Positions 26,960-35,534 of a stretch of DNA of 64,000 nt are shown one piece after another. The notes beneath the pieces are model-generated. The model was given only the letters and a program-made list of their open reading frames with translations, was not told where the DNA came from and made no database searches. This DNA is from Kribbella sp. ALI-6-A (GTDB taxonomy: Bacteria; Actinomycetota; Actinomycetes; Propionibacteriales; Kribbellaceae), in contig NZ_MTQN01000010.1 of assembly GCF_001984195.1 (NCBI RefSeq), forward strand, positions 124,001 through 188,000, read 5' to 3'. Position 1 is the stretch's first letter. Every line of letters starts with the position of its first letter. Made by a program: the position numbers and the translations under genes.

Positions 26960-27277
26960 TCAGTCCTCGGTTGCGGAGCGGTGCCCGGCCTGGATGCTCG
27001 ACCAGCGGCGCTTGCAGTAGGCCAGGCCGATCCAGCCCAGGCCGAAGCCGGCGACCGTGACCCACAGCCACCACTCGTTACCGGACCGCTTCAGGTCGTC
27101 GTGGAAGATCAGCACCGCGACGAAGGCCAGCGCCCAGGCGATGATCCCGGCGATCACGGTCGGGATCCCGGACAGGTCGAGCGGCTTGACCTCGGCGTGC
27201 ACCAGCTCGCCGCGCGCCAGCTGACTGGTCGGATCGTTGCGCTTCTTCGACACCGGCGCCGGCTTGTCGTCTGCCAC
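26960..27277 (-). CDS. DUF2530 membrane protein
   Basis: A 105-residue protein with two membrane helices (TVIAGIIAWALAFVAVLIFH and WLWVTVAGFGLGWIGLAYC) and the conserved N-terminal RGELVHAEVKPLDLSGIPTV typical of DUF2530. The cytoplasmic ends are charged. No function is known. It is divergent from the NCS2 permease, 71 bp between starts, an arrangement often seen in actinobacteria. Confidence 0.85.
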   Translation of the reverse strand: MADDKPAPVSKKRNDPTSQLARGELVHAEVKPLDLSGIPTVIAGIIAWALAFVAVLIFHDDLKRSGNEWWLWVTVAGFGLGWIGLAYCKRRWSSIQAGHRSATED

Positions 27278-27348
27278 GTGATCACCTTAACGCGTCGGGC
27301 CGGCCAGATCGCTCGCGCGGGCCCGGCCCGAACTGGCACGATGCGGTC

Positions 27349-28815
27349 ATGAGCACGCGCCCGGCTGTTGCCTCCCGCCCAGGCTTCCTGGACTCCTTCT
27401 TCAAGATCACCGAGCGGGGCTCGACCGTGCCCCGGGAAGTTCGCGGTGGTCTGGTCACGTTCTTCACGATGGCCTACATCGTCGTGCTGAACCCGCTGAT
27501 CATCGGCACGGTCAAGGACAGCACCGGCCAGTACGTCGGTGGCGGCACCGACCCGACCGCCTCGATCGCCAAGGTCGCGGTCGCCACCGCGCTGATCGCG
27601 GGCGTGATCACGATCCTGATGGGTCTGGTCGCGAACTTCCCGCTGGCGCTGGCCACCGGCCTGGGCCTGAACGCGTTCCTGGCCTACTCGATCGCCTCGA
27701 AGATGACCTGGGCCGACGCGATGGGCCTGGTGGTGCTGGAAGGCATCATCATCCTGGTCCTGGTCCTGACCGGCTTCCGCAGAGCGGTGTTCGAAGCCGT
27801 TCCACGCCAGCTGAAGGTCGCGATCAGTGTCGGCATCGGCCTGTTCATCGCGTTCATCGGTGTGATCGACGCCGGCTTCGTCCGCCGCCCGGCCGCGCCG
27901 ACCGGTCCGCCGGTCGAGCTGGGCATCGGCGGCAGTCTGCGGGGCTGGCCGGTGCTGATCTTCGTGGTCGGGCTGGTGCTGATCGTCACGCTGTACGCGC
28001 GCAAGGTGAAGGGCGCGATCCTGATCGGCATCCTGGCCGCGACCGTGCTGGCGATCGTGGTCGAGGCGATCACCGACGTCGGCGCCCGTACGACGGACAA
28101 CCCGGCCGGCTGGGGCCTGAGCGTGCCCTCGTTGCCGGACAACTGGTTCAGCAAGCCGAACCTGGACCTGCTCGGCGAGTTCAACCTGTTCGGTTCGTTC
28201 GAGCAGGTCGGGGTGGTGTCGGCGATCCTGCTGATCTTCACGCTGATGCTGGCCGACTTCTTCGACACGATGGGCACGATGACCGCGATCGGCGCCGAGG
28301 CCAACCTGCTCGACGCCGACGGCAACCCGCCGAACGCGCAGCGGATCCTGATCGTGGACAGTGTCGCCGCGGCCGCCGGCGGCGCCGCCTCGGTGTCCAG
28401 CAACACGTCGTACATCGAGTCCGCCTCGGGGGTCGGCGAGGGCGCCCGGACCGGTCTGGCCAGCGTGGTCACCGGGATCTGCTTCCTGATCGCGATGGTG
28501 GTCGCGCCGCTGGTCACGCTGGTCCCGTACGAGGCGGCGACGCCGGCGCTGGTGCTGGTCGGGTTCTTGATGATGACCCAGGTCAAGGGCATCGACTTCG
28601 ACGACATCGAAGTGGCGATCCCGGCGTTCCTGACCATCATCCTGATGCCGTTCACGTACTCGATCACGGCCGGCATCGGCGCCGGGTTCGTCTCGTACGT
28701 GCTGCTGAAGGTGGTCCGCGGCAAAGCCCGGCAGGTGCACCCGCTGATGTGGGTGGTGTCGGCGTTGTTCGTGGTGTACTTCGCGATCGGCCCGCTGGGG
28801 GACTGGCTGACCTGA
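27349..28815 (+). CDS. NCS2 family purine permease (AzgA/PbuG-like)
   Basis: A 488-residue transporter with about 13 helices. Family signatures include GLVTFFTMAYIVVLNPLIIG near the N-terminus, LGLNAFLAYSIASK, and the substrate-loop region LMLADFFDTMGTMTAIGAEA, followed by SSNTSYIESASGVGEGARTG. This pattern marks the adenine/guanine/hypoxanthine branch of NCS2, so proton-coupled purine uptake is expected. ATG 27349 is the start. It is followed by a nested inverted repeat before the S9 peptidase gene. Confidence 0.9.
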   Translation: MSTRPAVASRPGFLDSFFKITERGSTVPREVRGGLVTFFTMAYIVVLNPLIIGTVKDSTGQYVGGGTDPTASIAKVAVATALIAGVITILMGLVANFPLALATGLGLNAFLAYSIASKMTWADAMGLVVLEGIIILVLVLTGFRRAVFEAVPRQLKVAISVGIGLFIAFIGVIDAGFVRRPAAPTGPPVELGIGGSLRGWPVLIFVVGLVLIVTLYARKVKGAILIGILAATVLAIVVEAITDVGARTTDNPAGWGLSVPSLPDNWFSKPNLDLLGEFNLFGSFEQVGVVSAILLIFTLMLADFFDTMGTMTAIGAEANLLDADGNPPNAQRILIVDSVAAAAGGAASVSSNTSYIESASGVGEGARTGLASVVTGICFLIAMVVAPLVTLVPYEAATPALVLVGFLMMTQVKGIDFDDIEVAIPAFLTIILMPFTYSITAGIGAGFVSYVLLKVVRGKARQVHPLMWVVSALFVVYFAIGPLGDWLT

Positions 28816-28827
28816 CCTGAACCGGGG

Positions 28828-28880
28828 ACCCGAAGAGTCCGGTGAACCGCGCGGTTGCTAAGCTGTTGATCTCTTCGGGT
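28828..28880 (+). terminator. Nested inverted repeat between NCS2 permease and S9 peptidase
   Basis: Outer arms ACCCGAAGAG (28828-28837) and CTCTTCGGGT (28871-28880) are perfect 10-bp complements. Inside is a perfect 12-bp palindrome AACCGCGCGGTT (28845-28856). It may end the permease transcript or form part of the peptidase leader, since it stops 60 bp before that ATG. Confidence 0.5.
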
Positions 28881-28939
28881 TCTCCGACTTCACACCATCC
28901 CCTCTCGCGGTCGCTGCTACGACGCCCAGAGTCTCGGTT

Positions 28940-30991
28940 ATGGACAACAAGCGCTCGTACATCGACAGCTATCCCACCCTGGCGGCCCGGACCCAACGCT
29001 TCACCCTCGGCCTGCCGAAGGCCTTCGCCGCTTCTCCGGACGGCGAGCGCGTGCTCTTCCTGCGCACCCGCGGACCGGAGGACCGGGCCGGCTGCCTGTG
29101 GCTGCTGGACGGCGACGAGGAGCGGCTGCTCGTCGCGCCCGAAAACCTCGGCGCCGACGGCCCGATCCCCGAGGCCGAGCGGATCCGTCGCGAACGCACC
29201 GGGGAACGCAGCAGCGGCATCGTCGCCTTCTCCGCCGACGAAGCACTCTCCGCGGCGGTCTTCGCTCTCAACGGAACGCTCTGGCATCTCGACCTGCCCA
29301 CCGGCGTACTACGAAAGCTCGACACCGCCGGCGCCGTCGTCGACCCTCGGCTGGATCCCACCGGCGACCGCGTCGCCTACGTGACCGACGGCGCCCTGCG
29401 CGTCCTGGAACTTGCCGATGGCAACGACCAGGAGATCGCCGCGGACGACAGCCCGGATGTCGCCTGGGGCTTGGCCGAGCACGTCGCCGCCGAGTCGATG
29501 CACCGGACGCGCGGCCACTGGTGGTCGCCCGACGGCACTCGGCTTCTCGCCACCCGCGTGGACCAGACGCCGGTCCAACGCTGGTGGATCGCCGATCCGG
29601 CCGACTCCGGCGCTCGCCCCCGCGAGGTCGCGTATCCGGCCGCGGGGACCGCGAACGCGCTGGTCAGCCTGCACGTCTTCGATCTGCACGGCGGCAGCAC
29701 GGAGATCGTCTGGGGCGACTTCGAATACCTGCCGACCGTCGCGTGGGACGCGCACGGCGTACTGATCAGCGTCCAGTCCCGCGACCAGAAGACCGTGCAG
29801 GTCCTCGCCGCCGATCCCGCCACCGGCCGGGCCGAACTCCTGCACGAACAGCACGATCCCGCGTGGGTCGAGCTCGTCCCCGGCACCCCGGCGCGCACCG
29901 CGTCGGGCAAGCTGGTGGTTGCCCACGACACCCCCTCCACGCGCCACCTGATGATCAACGGCCGGCCGGTGACCCCGGAGGGCCTCCAGTTGCGCGCGGT
30001 CGTCGACGTCACCGGCGAGACCGTCCGGTTCCAGGCCAACGACGAGCCGACGGAGCGCCACCTCTGGGTGCACGACCCGACCGGGCTGCGCCGGCTCACC
30101 GACACCCCTGGCGTCCACAGTGCCGTCGGTCCCGTCGTCGTCTCCAACACCGAGACCGGCCAGACGTTCGCCGTACGACGTACTGGCCGCCAGATCCGGT
30201 CGCTGGCCGCCAAGCCGGCGCTGGCGCCACGCATCACCTGGCTGCAGGCGGGGGAGCGGCAACTGCGGACCGCGCTGATTCTCCCGTCCTGGTACGAGCC
30301 CGGCATGACGCTGCCCGTCCTGATGTCCCCCTACGCCGGCCCGGCGCTGCAACTCGCCGTCCGCGCCCTGACCCCGATGTACCCGACCGCGCAGTGGTAC
30401 GCCGAGAACGGTTTCGCCGTTGTCATCGCCGACGGCCGCGGTACGCCGGGCCGCGGACCCGCCTGGGAGAAGACCGTGTACGGCGACACGCTGTCGCTGC
30501 CGCTCGAGGACCAGATCGTCGCTCTGCACGCCGCGGCCGAGCACAATCCGGATCTCGACCTGACCCGCGTCGGCATCACCGGCTGGAGCTACAGCGGCCT
30601 CCTGGCGACCATCGCGGTCCTGCGTCGGCCGGACGTCTTCCACGCGGCGGTCGCGGGCGCCGGTCCGCACGACGCGAGGCTCTACGACACGCACTGGCGT
30701 GAGCGCTTCCTCGGCCACCCGGACGAGAACCCGGAGGCCTACGACCGGAGCTCGTCGATTCCGGAGGCGGCGAAGTTGTCCCGTCCGCTGCTGCTGGTGC
30801 ACGGACTGGCTGACGACAACGTGGTGGTCGCGCACACGCTGCGCTTGTCAGCGGCTCTGCTGGCCGCGGGGAGGCCACACCAGGTCCTGCCGCTGTCGGG
30901 CGCGACGCACATGCCGACGGACGAGGCCACGGCCGAGGGGCTGATGCGCCACCAGCTGCAGTTCCTGAAGGGTGCGCTCGGGATGGAGTGA
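28940..30991 (+). CDS. S9 family prolyl oligopeptidase / dipeptidyl peptidase IV-like
   Basis: A 683-residue serine peptidase without a signal peptide, so cytoplasmic. The N-terminal part (to about 430) is a propeller of the DPP-IV type with GLAEHVAAESMHRTRGHWWS, including the EE-like helix that positions substrate amines. The C-terminal hydrolase has the nucleophile Ser550 in GITGWSYSGLLAT, an Asp in LLVHGLADDNV and a His in GATHMPTDE. The motif is GWSYS rather than the usual GWSYG. It should remove N-terminal dipeptides, by family. It stands alone downstream of the purine permease. Confidence 0.88.
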   Translation: MDNKRSYIDSYPTLAARTQRFTLGLPKAFAASPDGERVLFLRTRGPEDRAGCLWLLDGDEERLLVAPENLGADGPIPEAERIRRERTGERSSGIVAFSADEALSAAVFALNGTLWHLDLPTGVLRKLDTAGAVVDPRLDPTGDRVAYVTDGALRVLELADGNDQEIAADDSPDVAWGLAEHVAAESMHRTRGHWWSPDGTRLLATRVDQTPVQRWWIADPADSGARPREVAYPAAGTANALVSLHVFDLHGGSTEIVWGDFEYLPTVAWDAHGVLISVQSRDQKTVQVLAADPATGRAELLHEQHDPAWVELVPGTPARTASGKLVVAHDTPSTRHLMINGRPVTPEGLQLRAVVDVTGETVRFQANDEPTERHLWVHDPTGLRRLTDTPGVHSAVGPVVVSNTETGQTFAVRRTGRQIRSLAAKPALAPRITWLQAGERQLRTALILPSWYEPGMTLPVLMSPYAGPALQLAVRALTPMYPTAQWYAENGFAVVIADGRGTPGRGPAWEKTVYGDTLSLPLEDQIVALHAAAEHNPDLDLTRVGITGWSYSGLLATIAVLRRPDVFHAAVAGAGPHDARLYDTHWRERFLGHPDENPEAYDRSSSIPEAAKLSRPLLLVHGLADDNVVVAHTLRLSAALLAAGRPHQVLPLSGATHMPTDEATAEGLMRHQLQFLKGALGME

Positions 30992-31010
30992 CCCGCCGCG
31001 TCCCGCCTGC

Positions 31011-32099
31011 TCAGGTCGAGCTGGGCAGGCGGGACCGCAGGTCGAGGTACTCGGCGCGGGCGGTGAAGAGCGTGCGCAGTTCGTCGGAGACGTTGTCCAG
31101 GAACTCGGCCCGGTAGGTCGCGTCGGTCATCAGCGAGATCGAGTAGTACAGACCGGTGAAGTTCGCGATGCCGATGGCGACCTTGATCAGTGCCGCGCTG
31201 ATCAGCACGGGGTGGTCGAGCAGCTGGAACTGGTAGGACCACGCGCCGCGGTCGATGCCCCACTCCTCGTAGAGGTGCCCGCTGATCGCCAGCATGCCGA
31301 ACGCGACGAAAAACGCGCCGACCCCGGCGCTGACCACCAGGACCTGCATCCACTGCCGGACCACCAGGCTGACGCTCAGGTTCAGCCGCTGGATCCGGCG
31401 CAGCGGCGGGCCCGATCCGCCGGCGTCCGCCTCGATCCGGTCCAGCTCCTGCGGCAGGCGCAGCACCAGGAACAGGTCGCTGAGCAGCGCGAACGCGATC
31501 GCCGAGAGCACGATGAAGGCGACCGGCATGCCCGCGAAGACCTGCCACATCTCGGTGTTCACGAACAGGACCAGTGAGAAGACCAGTAGCAGCGGCAGCG
31601 CCCGGATCAGGCTGGCGACGGAACTCGCCAGCTCTTTCGCGAGGCGGCGTACGCCCCAGATCGTCGTACCGATCAGGCCGTAGCCGACCACGACGTACAC
31701 GAGACCGATCAGCACCAGGTTGCTGAGCGCGACGCCGAAGAACTGCTTCCACTGGAAGTGCGACATCACCGGGAGCAGCGCCGGCAGCAGGACGAAGACG
31801 GCGAGCTCGGGCGTCCCGAACCGGGTCGGGAAGGACCAGAACGGCCGTCCGCGCATCCCGTTCAGCAGGCCGAAACCGCCGATCAGGACGGTCAGCCCGC
31901 CGAGCACGGCCAGCGCGTTCTGCCACCACGGCCAGGTCAGCTCGATCGCGCCGAGCACCTCGGCGACGAACACCAGCGCCAGCACCGGCGTGGCCCGGGC
32001 GAAGATGTCGTGCGTCGGCGAGAAGTCCTCGATGAACAACGGCAGTCCGGCCCGCCGAAACCGCTGCTCGTACCTGTCCAGCTCCACCGGTGTTCCCAT
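31011..32099 (-). CDS. Polytopic membrane protein of unknown function
   Basis: A 362-residue protein with about 8-9 hydrophobic segments, for example ATPVLALVFVAEVLGAIELT, LAVFVLLPALLPVMSHFQW and PVAFIVLSAIAFALLSDLFL. The N-terminal 35 residues and the C-terminal 60 (DNVSDELRTLFTARAEYLDL) are soluble. ATG 32099 (MGTPVELDRYEQRF) is chosen, and an upstream in-frame ATG at 32144 adds 15 unlikely residues. I do not recognise the family. It is divergent from MarR with the operator in between, so MarR could also affect it. Confidence 0.7.
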   Translation of the reverse strand: MGTPVELDRYEQRFRRAGLPLFIEDFSPTHDIFARATPVLALVFVAEVLGAIELTWPWWQNALAVLGGLTVLIGGFGLLNGMRGRPFWSFPTRFGTPELAVFVLLPALLPVMSHFQWKQFFGVALSNLVLIGLVYVVVGYGLIGTTIWGVRRLAKELASSVASLIRALPLLLVFSLVLFVNTEMWQVFAGMPVAFIVLSAIAFALLSDLFLVLRLPQELDRIEADAGGSGPPLRRIQRLNLSVSLVVRQWMQVLVVSAGVGAFFVAFGMLAISGHLYEEWGIDRGAWSYQFQLLDHPVLISAALIKVAIGIANFTGLYYSISLMTDATYRAEFLDNVSDELRTLFTARAEYLDLRSRLPSST

Positions 32100-32187
32100 G
32101 GCCGCACACCCTATGGGCTCACCGGTTCCCGCCGACCGCTCCATTGCCGGTCCGGTCCGCAGGGTGGAATAGAAACCTGATCGTTTT

Positions 32188-32217
32188 CGTTAGCAAAGGT
32201 AATGAGTTATGCTAACG
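32188..32217. promoter_or_regulatory. MarR operator, CGTTAGCA...TGCTAACG
   Basis: Perfect 8-bp arms CGTTAGCA (32188-32195) and TGCTAACG (32210-32217) surround an AT-rich core AAGGTAATGAGTTA. It lies 2 bp before ATG 32220 of marR and covers the in-frame ATG at 32202. The symmetry and placement fit autorepression of the marR-MFS operon. Binding by this MarR is inference. Confidence 0.7.
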
Positions 32218-32219
32218 AC

Positions 32220-32669
32220 ATGCCCGAAGTCGTAGCCCAGCAGGTGAAGACCGACGTCGGCCTGGCCAGCGCGCTGCGGTCGTCGACCCTGCGGTTGTCC
32301 CGGCAGATCCGCCGGCAGCGCGAGCAGGGGCACGACCTGACCGCCAACCAGCTCGGCGTACTGGGTGCTCTGGGCAAGCACGACGCGATGACGATCGGTG
32401 AGCTGGCCGCCCACGAGCAGGTCAAGCCGCCGTCGATGACGCGGATCGTGTCCAACCTGGAGGACGCCGGCCTGGTGGCCCGCCGCCCACACGCGACCGA
32501 CAAGCGCCAGATCGTGGTCGAGCTGACCGACGCCGCGCACGCGCTGCTGCGGGCCAACCGCCGGCGCCGCGACGAGTGGCTGCAGACGAAGCTGAAGAAA
32601 CTGACCCCCGAGGAGCGCGACATCCTGCGTAAGGCAGCACCTGTTCTCGAACGTCTGGCGGGCGCGTGA
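32220..32669 (+). CDS. MarR family transcriptional regulator
   Basis: A 149-residue winged-helix repressor. The fold reads DLTANQLGVLGALGKHDAMT, IGELAAHEQVKPPSMTRIVS (recognition helix), NLEDAGLVARRP and wing DKRQIVVELTD. ATG 32220 is preferred over ATG 32202 because the earlier codon lies within the operator palindrome. No clear RBS precedes it, so the message may be leaderless. Its stop overlaps the GTG of the MFS gene by 4 bp, which makes that exporter the probable target. Confidence 0.88.
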   Translation: MPEVVAQQVKTDVGLASALRSSTLRLSRQIRRQREQGHDLTANQLGVLGALGKHDAMTIGELAAHEQVKPPSMTRIVSNLEDAGLVARRPHATDKRQIVVELTDAAHALLRANRRRRDEWLQTKLKKLTPEERDILRKAAPVLERLAGA

Positions 32670-33967
32670 GTCCCACCTTCCGGGCCTTCAAGGTCCGCAA
32701 CTTCCGGCTGTACGCGACCGGAGCGATCATCTCGAACGTCGGCACCTGGATGCAGCGGGTCGCCCAGGACTGGCTGGTCCTGGAGCTGACCCACTCCGGG
32801 ACGGCGCTCGGCATCGTGACCGGCCTGCAGTTCCTCCCGGCCCTGCTGTTCGGCCCGTACGCCGGGCTGGTGGCCGACCGCTTCCCCAAGCGCCAGGTCC
32901 TGACCGTCACCCAGCTCGCGATGGGTTCCGTCGCGCTGGTGCTGGGCACGATGACCGTGACCGGCGTGGTCGAGGCGTGGCACGTCTACCTGCTGGCCCT
33001 GCTGTTCGGTGTCGGGACGGCGTTCGACGCGCCGACCCGGCAGGCGTTCGTGGTCGAGATGGTCGGCCGCGACGAACTGTCGAACGCGGTCGGCCTGAAC
33101 TCGGCGTCCTTCAACGCCGCCCGGCTGCTCGGCCCGGCGCTGGCCGGTCTGCTGATCCACTGGATCGGCACCGGACCGGTGATCATGATCAACGGCTTCA
33201 CCTACGCCGCGGTGATCGTGTCACTGCGGCTGATGCGGGTCGGAGAGCTGTACTCGCCGACCCCGGCCGCCCGCGAGAAGGGCATGATCCGCGACGGCAT
33301 GCGCTACCTGTGGCGCCGGCCCGACCTGATGATGGTGCTGGTCGCGGTGTTCTTCGCCGGCACCTTCGGGCTGAACTTCCAGCTCACCTCCGCGCTGATG
33401 GCGACGAGCGAGTTCGGCAAGGGCGCGGGGGAGTTCGGCATCCTCGGCTCGATCCTGGCGATCGGCTCGCTGGCCGGTGCGCTGATGGCGGCCCGCCGGG
33501 TGCGGGTCCGGGCGCGGCTGGTGATCGGCGCGGCGCTGATCTTCGGGTTGTCGGTGGTCGCGAGCGGTCTGATGCCCAACTACATCTCGTACGCCGCGGT
33601 GCTGCCGCTGGTCGGTTTCGCCTCGCTGACGATGCTGACCGCGGCCAACGCCACCATGCAGCTCGGCATCGAGCCGACCATGCGCGGCCGGGTGATGGCG
33701 CTGTACATGACGGTCCTGATGGGCGGTACGCCGATCGGCTCGCCGTTCATCGGCTGGGTCGGCCAGGAGTTCGGTGCCCGCTGGTCGCTGATCGTCGGCG
33801 GCGCGCTCACCGTGATCGGCACGACCGCCTCGGTGATCTACTTCTCCCGCCGCCGCGGTTTGGCGATCCGCCCGCACCTGCTGCCGCGGCCGCGGCTCGA
33901 GGTCCTGCCGCAGAGCGAGATGCTCGCGGACAAGGCGACCGTGGACTCCAACCCCAAGGTCGCCTGA
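32666..33967 (+). CDS. MFS transporter (EntS-like), MarR-controlled
   Basis: A 433-residue exporter-type MFS protein with 12 helices. It begins SPTFRAFKVRNFRLYATGAI then ISNVGTWMQRVAQDWLVLEL, the pattern of the EntS/MFS_3 group, and has the loop GLVADRFPKRQVL and the segment FGVGTAFDAPTRQAFVVEMV. GTG 32666 overlaps the marR stop, so the genes are co-translated. Drug or siderophore efflux is expected from family and regulator type. Substrate is not known. Confidence 0.87.
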   Translation: MSPTFRAFKVRNFRLYATGAIISNVGTWMQRVAQDWLVLELTHSGTALGIVTGLQFLPALLFGPYAGLVADRFPKRQVLTVTQLAMGSVALVLGTMTVTGVVEAWHVYLLALLFGVGTAFDAPTRQAFVVEMVGRDELSNAVGLNSASFNAARLLGPALAGLLIHWIGTGPVIMINGFTYAAVIVSLRLMRVGELYSPTPAAREKGMIRDGMRYLWRRPDLMMVLVAVFFAGTFGLNFQLTSALMATSEFGKGAGEFGILGSILAIGSLAGALMAARRVRVRARLVIGAALIFGLSVVASGLMPNYISYAAVLPLVGFASLTMLTAANATMQLGIEPTMRGRVMALYMTVLMGGTPIGSPFIGWVGQEFGARWSLIVGGALTVIGTTASVIYFSRRRGLAIRPHLLPRPRLEVLPQSEMLADKATVDSNPKVA

Positions 33968-33970
33968 GCT

Positions 33971-34010
33971 CGACCGCTCGACCGCTCGACCGCTCGACCG
34001 CTCGACCGCT
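33971..34010. repeat. 8-bp tandem repeat CGACCGCT x5
   Basis: Five exact head-to-tail copies of CGACCGCT fill 33971-34010 and end in CTCGAG. The array begins 4 bp after the MFS stop and lies 25 bp before the stop of the convergent racemase-like gene. It contains no long palindrome. Copy number may vary between strains. Confidence 0.85.
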
Positions 34011-34035
34011 CGAGCCGCGTGGATCGCCGGGGAGC

Positions 34036-34686
34036 TCAGCTCCGCGCGACCGCGGCCAGCAGCGCCGCGATCCCGCCGGCCGGCGAGGTGAACGTGCGAA
34101 CGTCCAGCTCAGCCACGGCCTGAGCCATCGACGCCTGGGCGAGCACGACGGCGTCCGCCTCAGCACTCTCGACCGCCGCGCGGACCAGACGATCGTGCTC
34201 GTCCTGGTCGCCCGCCGCCCGAGCGTCGGTCGCGCCGTCGACGACCGTCGCCTCGACCGTCACACCGGTGCCGGCCGCCGCACGCTCGAGCAGCCGCCCA
34301 GTCGGGCCGAGCGTCGCCCGAAGCGTCGCGAGCACCGCGATCCGCCCACCTTCGCCGGCCGCCCGCACCGCTTCCTCGGCCATCGGCGCATCAACTCGCA
34401 ACACAGGCACCTCGGCGTCGGTCGCCGCTGCCTCAACGGCCTCGCCGATCGAGGAGCAGGTCACCAGCACGGCCGCCGCGCCGTCCTCGATCAGGTACCG
34501 CACGTGCTGCCGTACCCGCGCGAAGACCTCCTCGGTCACGCCGTCACGCACAGCCGTCGCCAGCAGTTCCGCGTCGGCGACGTGGACCTGACGCAAGGCG
34601 GGCTCCTGCCGAGCGACGAGGTCCTGGAAGGTGCCGGCCAGGGCGGGCACGGTGTGCAGAAGGCCGACCTTGCGCTGCGCAGTCAT
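34036..34686 (-). CDS. Aspartate/glutamate racemase-like protein
   Basis: A 216-residue protein of the Asp/Glu racemase fold. The first catalytic-region cysteine is present in VLVTCSSIGEAVEAA. At the second, usually a Cys in a CTH-type motif, the sequence reads VVLAQASMAQAV, so classical two-base racemisation is unlikely. ATG 34686 opens MTAQRKVGLLHTVPALAGTF. The divergent DeoR / sugar-acid kinase / aldolase genes suggest a role in acid-sugar catabolism, perhaps an isomerase or decarboxylase-like step (inference). It has a palindrome 11 bp upstream of its start. Confidence 0.78.
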   Translation of the reverse strand: MTAQRKVGLLHTVPALAGTFQDLVARQEPALRQVHVADAELLATAVRDGVTEEVFARVRQHVRYLIEDGAAAVLVTCSSIGEAVEAAATDAEVPVLRVDAPMAEEAVRAAGEGGRIAVLATLRATLGPTGRLLERAAAGTGVTVEATVVDGATDARAAGDQDEHDRLVRAAVESAEADAVVLAQASMAQAVAELDVRTFTSPAGGIAALLAAVARS

Positions 34687-34696
34687 GTGGCCAAGT

Positions 34697-34714
34697 TTGT
34701 GCGAATTCGGACAA
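34697..34714. promoter_or_regulatory. Palindromic operator TTGTGCGAATTCGGACAA
   Basis: This 18-bp sequence is symmetric except at one position pair (TTGT-x-CGAATTCG-x-ACAA). It lies 11 bp upstream of the racemase-like gene and 58 bp upstream of deoR, in the shared promoter region. On the plus strand a TTGACA at 34737-34742 may be the -35 of the deoR operon. DeoR binding is inferred from position. Confidence 0.55.
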
Positions 34715-34772
34715 CACCGCAATTGATGTGCGGCGATTGACAACCGGTACGCCGTCAGGTTGAGGTGGTCGC

Positions 34773-35534
34773 GTGCGTTACACAGGAGCGACCGCCAGGC
34801 GTGACGAGCTGATCCGGCGGCTGACCGCGGACGGCTACGTCTCGTCGGCTGGAGCCGCCCTCGACCTCGGGGTGTCGGAGATGACGATCCGTCGAGACCT
34901 ACGGCGACTCGACCTGGACGGCCTCGCCCGGCGGGTGACGGGTGGCGCAAGTCTCCCGACCGCAGGCGACGGAGAGCCGTTCGACCAGCGCAACCGCGCC
35001 GGCAGATCGGACAAGCGGGCAATCGTGGCCGCCTGCGCGGAACTGCTGACCGACGCGGCCACCATCGCCCTGGACGCCGGTACGACGGTGGCGCCGCTCG
35101 CGGCTCTCGTACCGAAGGACGTCACGGTGGTGACGCACTCCCTGCCGGTGATCAGCACGTGCGCGGCCCGCGACGACGTCGAACTCGTCGCGCTGGGCGG
35201 TACGTACCAGGCCGACACGCGATCCTTCACCGGACCGGCGACCGAGGCCGGAGTCGCCAGCCTGTCGGTCGACGTCGCCGTACTGTCGGCGACGGCCGTC
35301 GATGCCTCAGGACTGCTGTGCAGCAAGGCGTTGGACGCGAGCATCAAGCAGCGACTGGCCGAGGTCGCGCAGCGGACCATCCTGTTGGTGGACCATCGCA
35401 AACTCGGTGGACGGGCCCCGATCCGGTTCGGCCGGCTCGACCTCGTCGACGTCGTGGTCACCGACTCGGGATCGACCGCCGAGCAGCGGGAGCTGCTGGG
35501 CAGCGGCGGCGCCCGCGTGGTGGTGGCGCCATGA
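34773..35534 (+). CDS. DeoR/GlpR family transcriptional regulator
   Basis: A 253-residue regulator. The N-terminal HTH is RRDELIRRLTADGYVSSAGA then ALDLGVSEMTIRRDLRRLDL, followed by the DeoR hinge RRVTGGAS. The C-terminal sugar-phosphate-sensing domain has IALDAGTTVAPLA and LLVDHRKLGG. GTG 34773 is the start. It overlaps the acid-sugar kinase by 4 bp, so it probably responds to a phosphorylated intermediate of that pathway and represses the divergent promoters. Confidence 0.9.
   Translation: MRYTGATARRDELIRRLTADGYVSSAGAALDLGVSEMTIRRDLRRLDLDGLARRVTGGASLPTAGDGEPFDQRNRAGRSDKRAIVAACAELLTDAATIALDAGTTVAPLAALVPKDVTVVTHSLPVISTCAARDDVELVALGGTYQADTRSFTGPATEAGVASLSVDVAVLSATAVDASGLLCSKALDASIKQRLAEVAQRTILLVDHRKLGGRAPIRFGRLDLVDVVVTDSGSTAEQRELLGSGGARVVVAP

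Noticed and set aside
26952-26963. Perfect palindrome CTGACCGGTCAG
   Set aside because: It lies over the DUF2530 stop, between convergent gene ends where an operator has no obvious use; chance is likely in GC-rich DNA.
33971-34010. Tandem array considered as a CRISPR
   Set aside because: Units are only 8 bp with no spacers and no cas genes.
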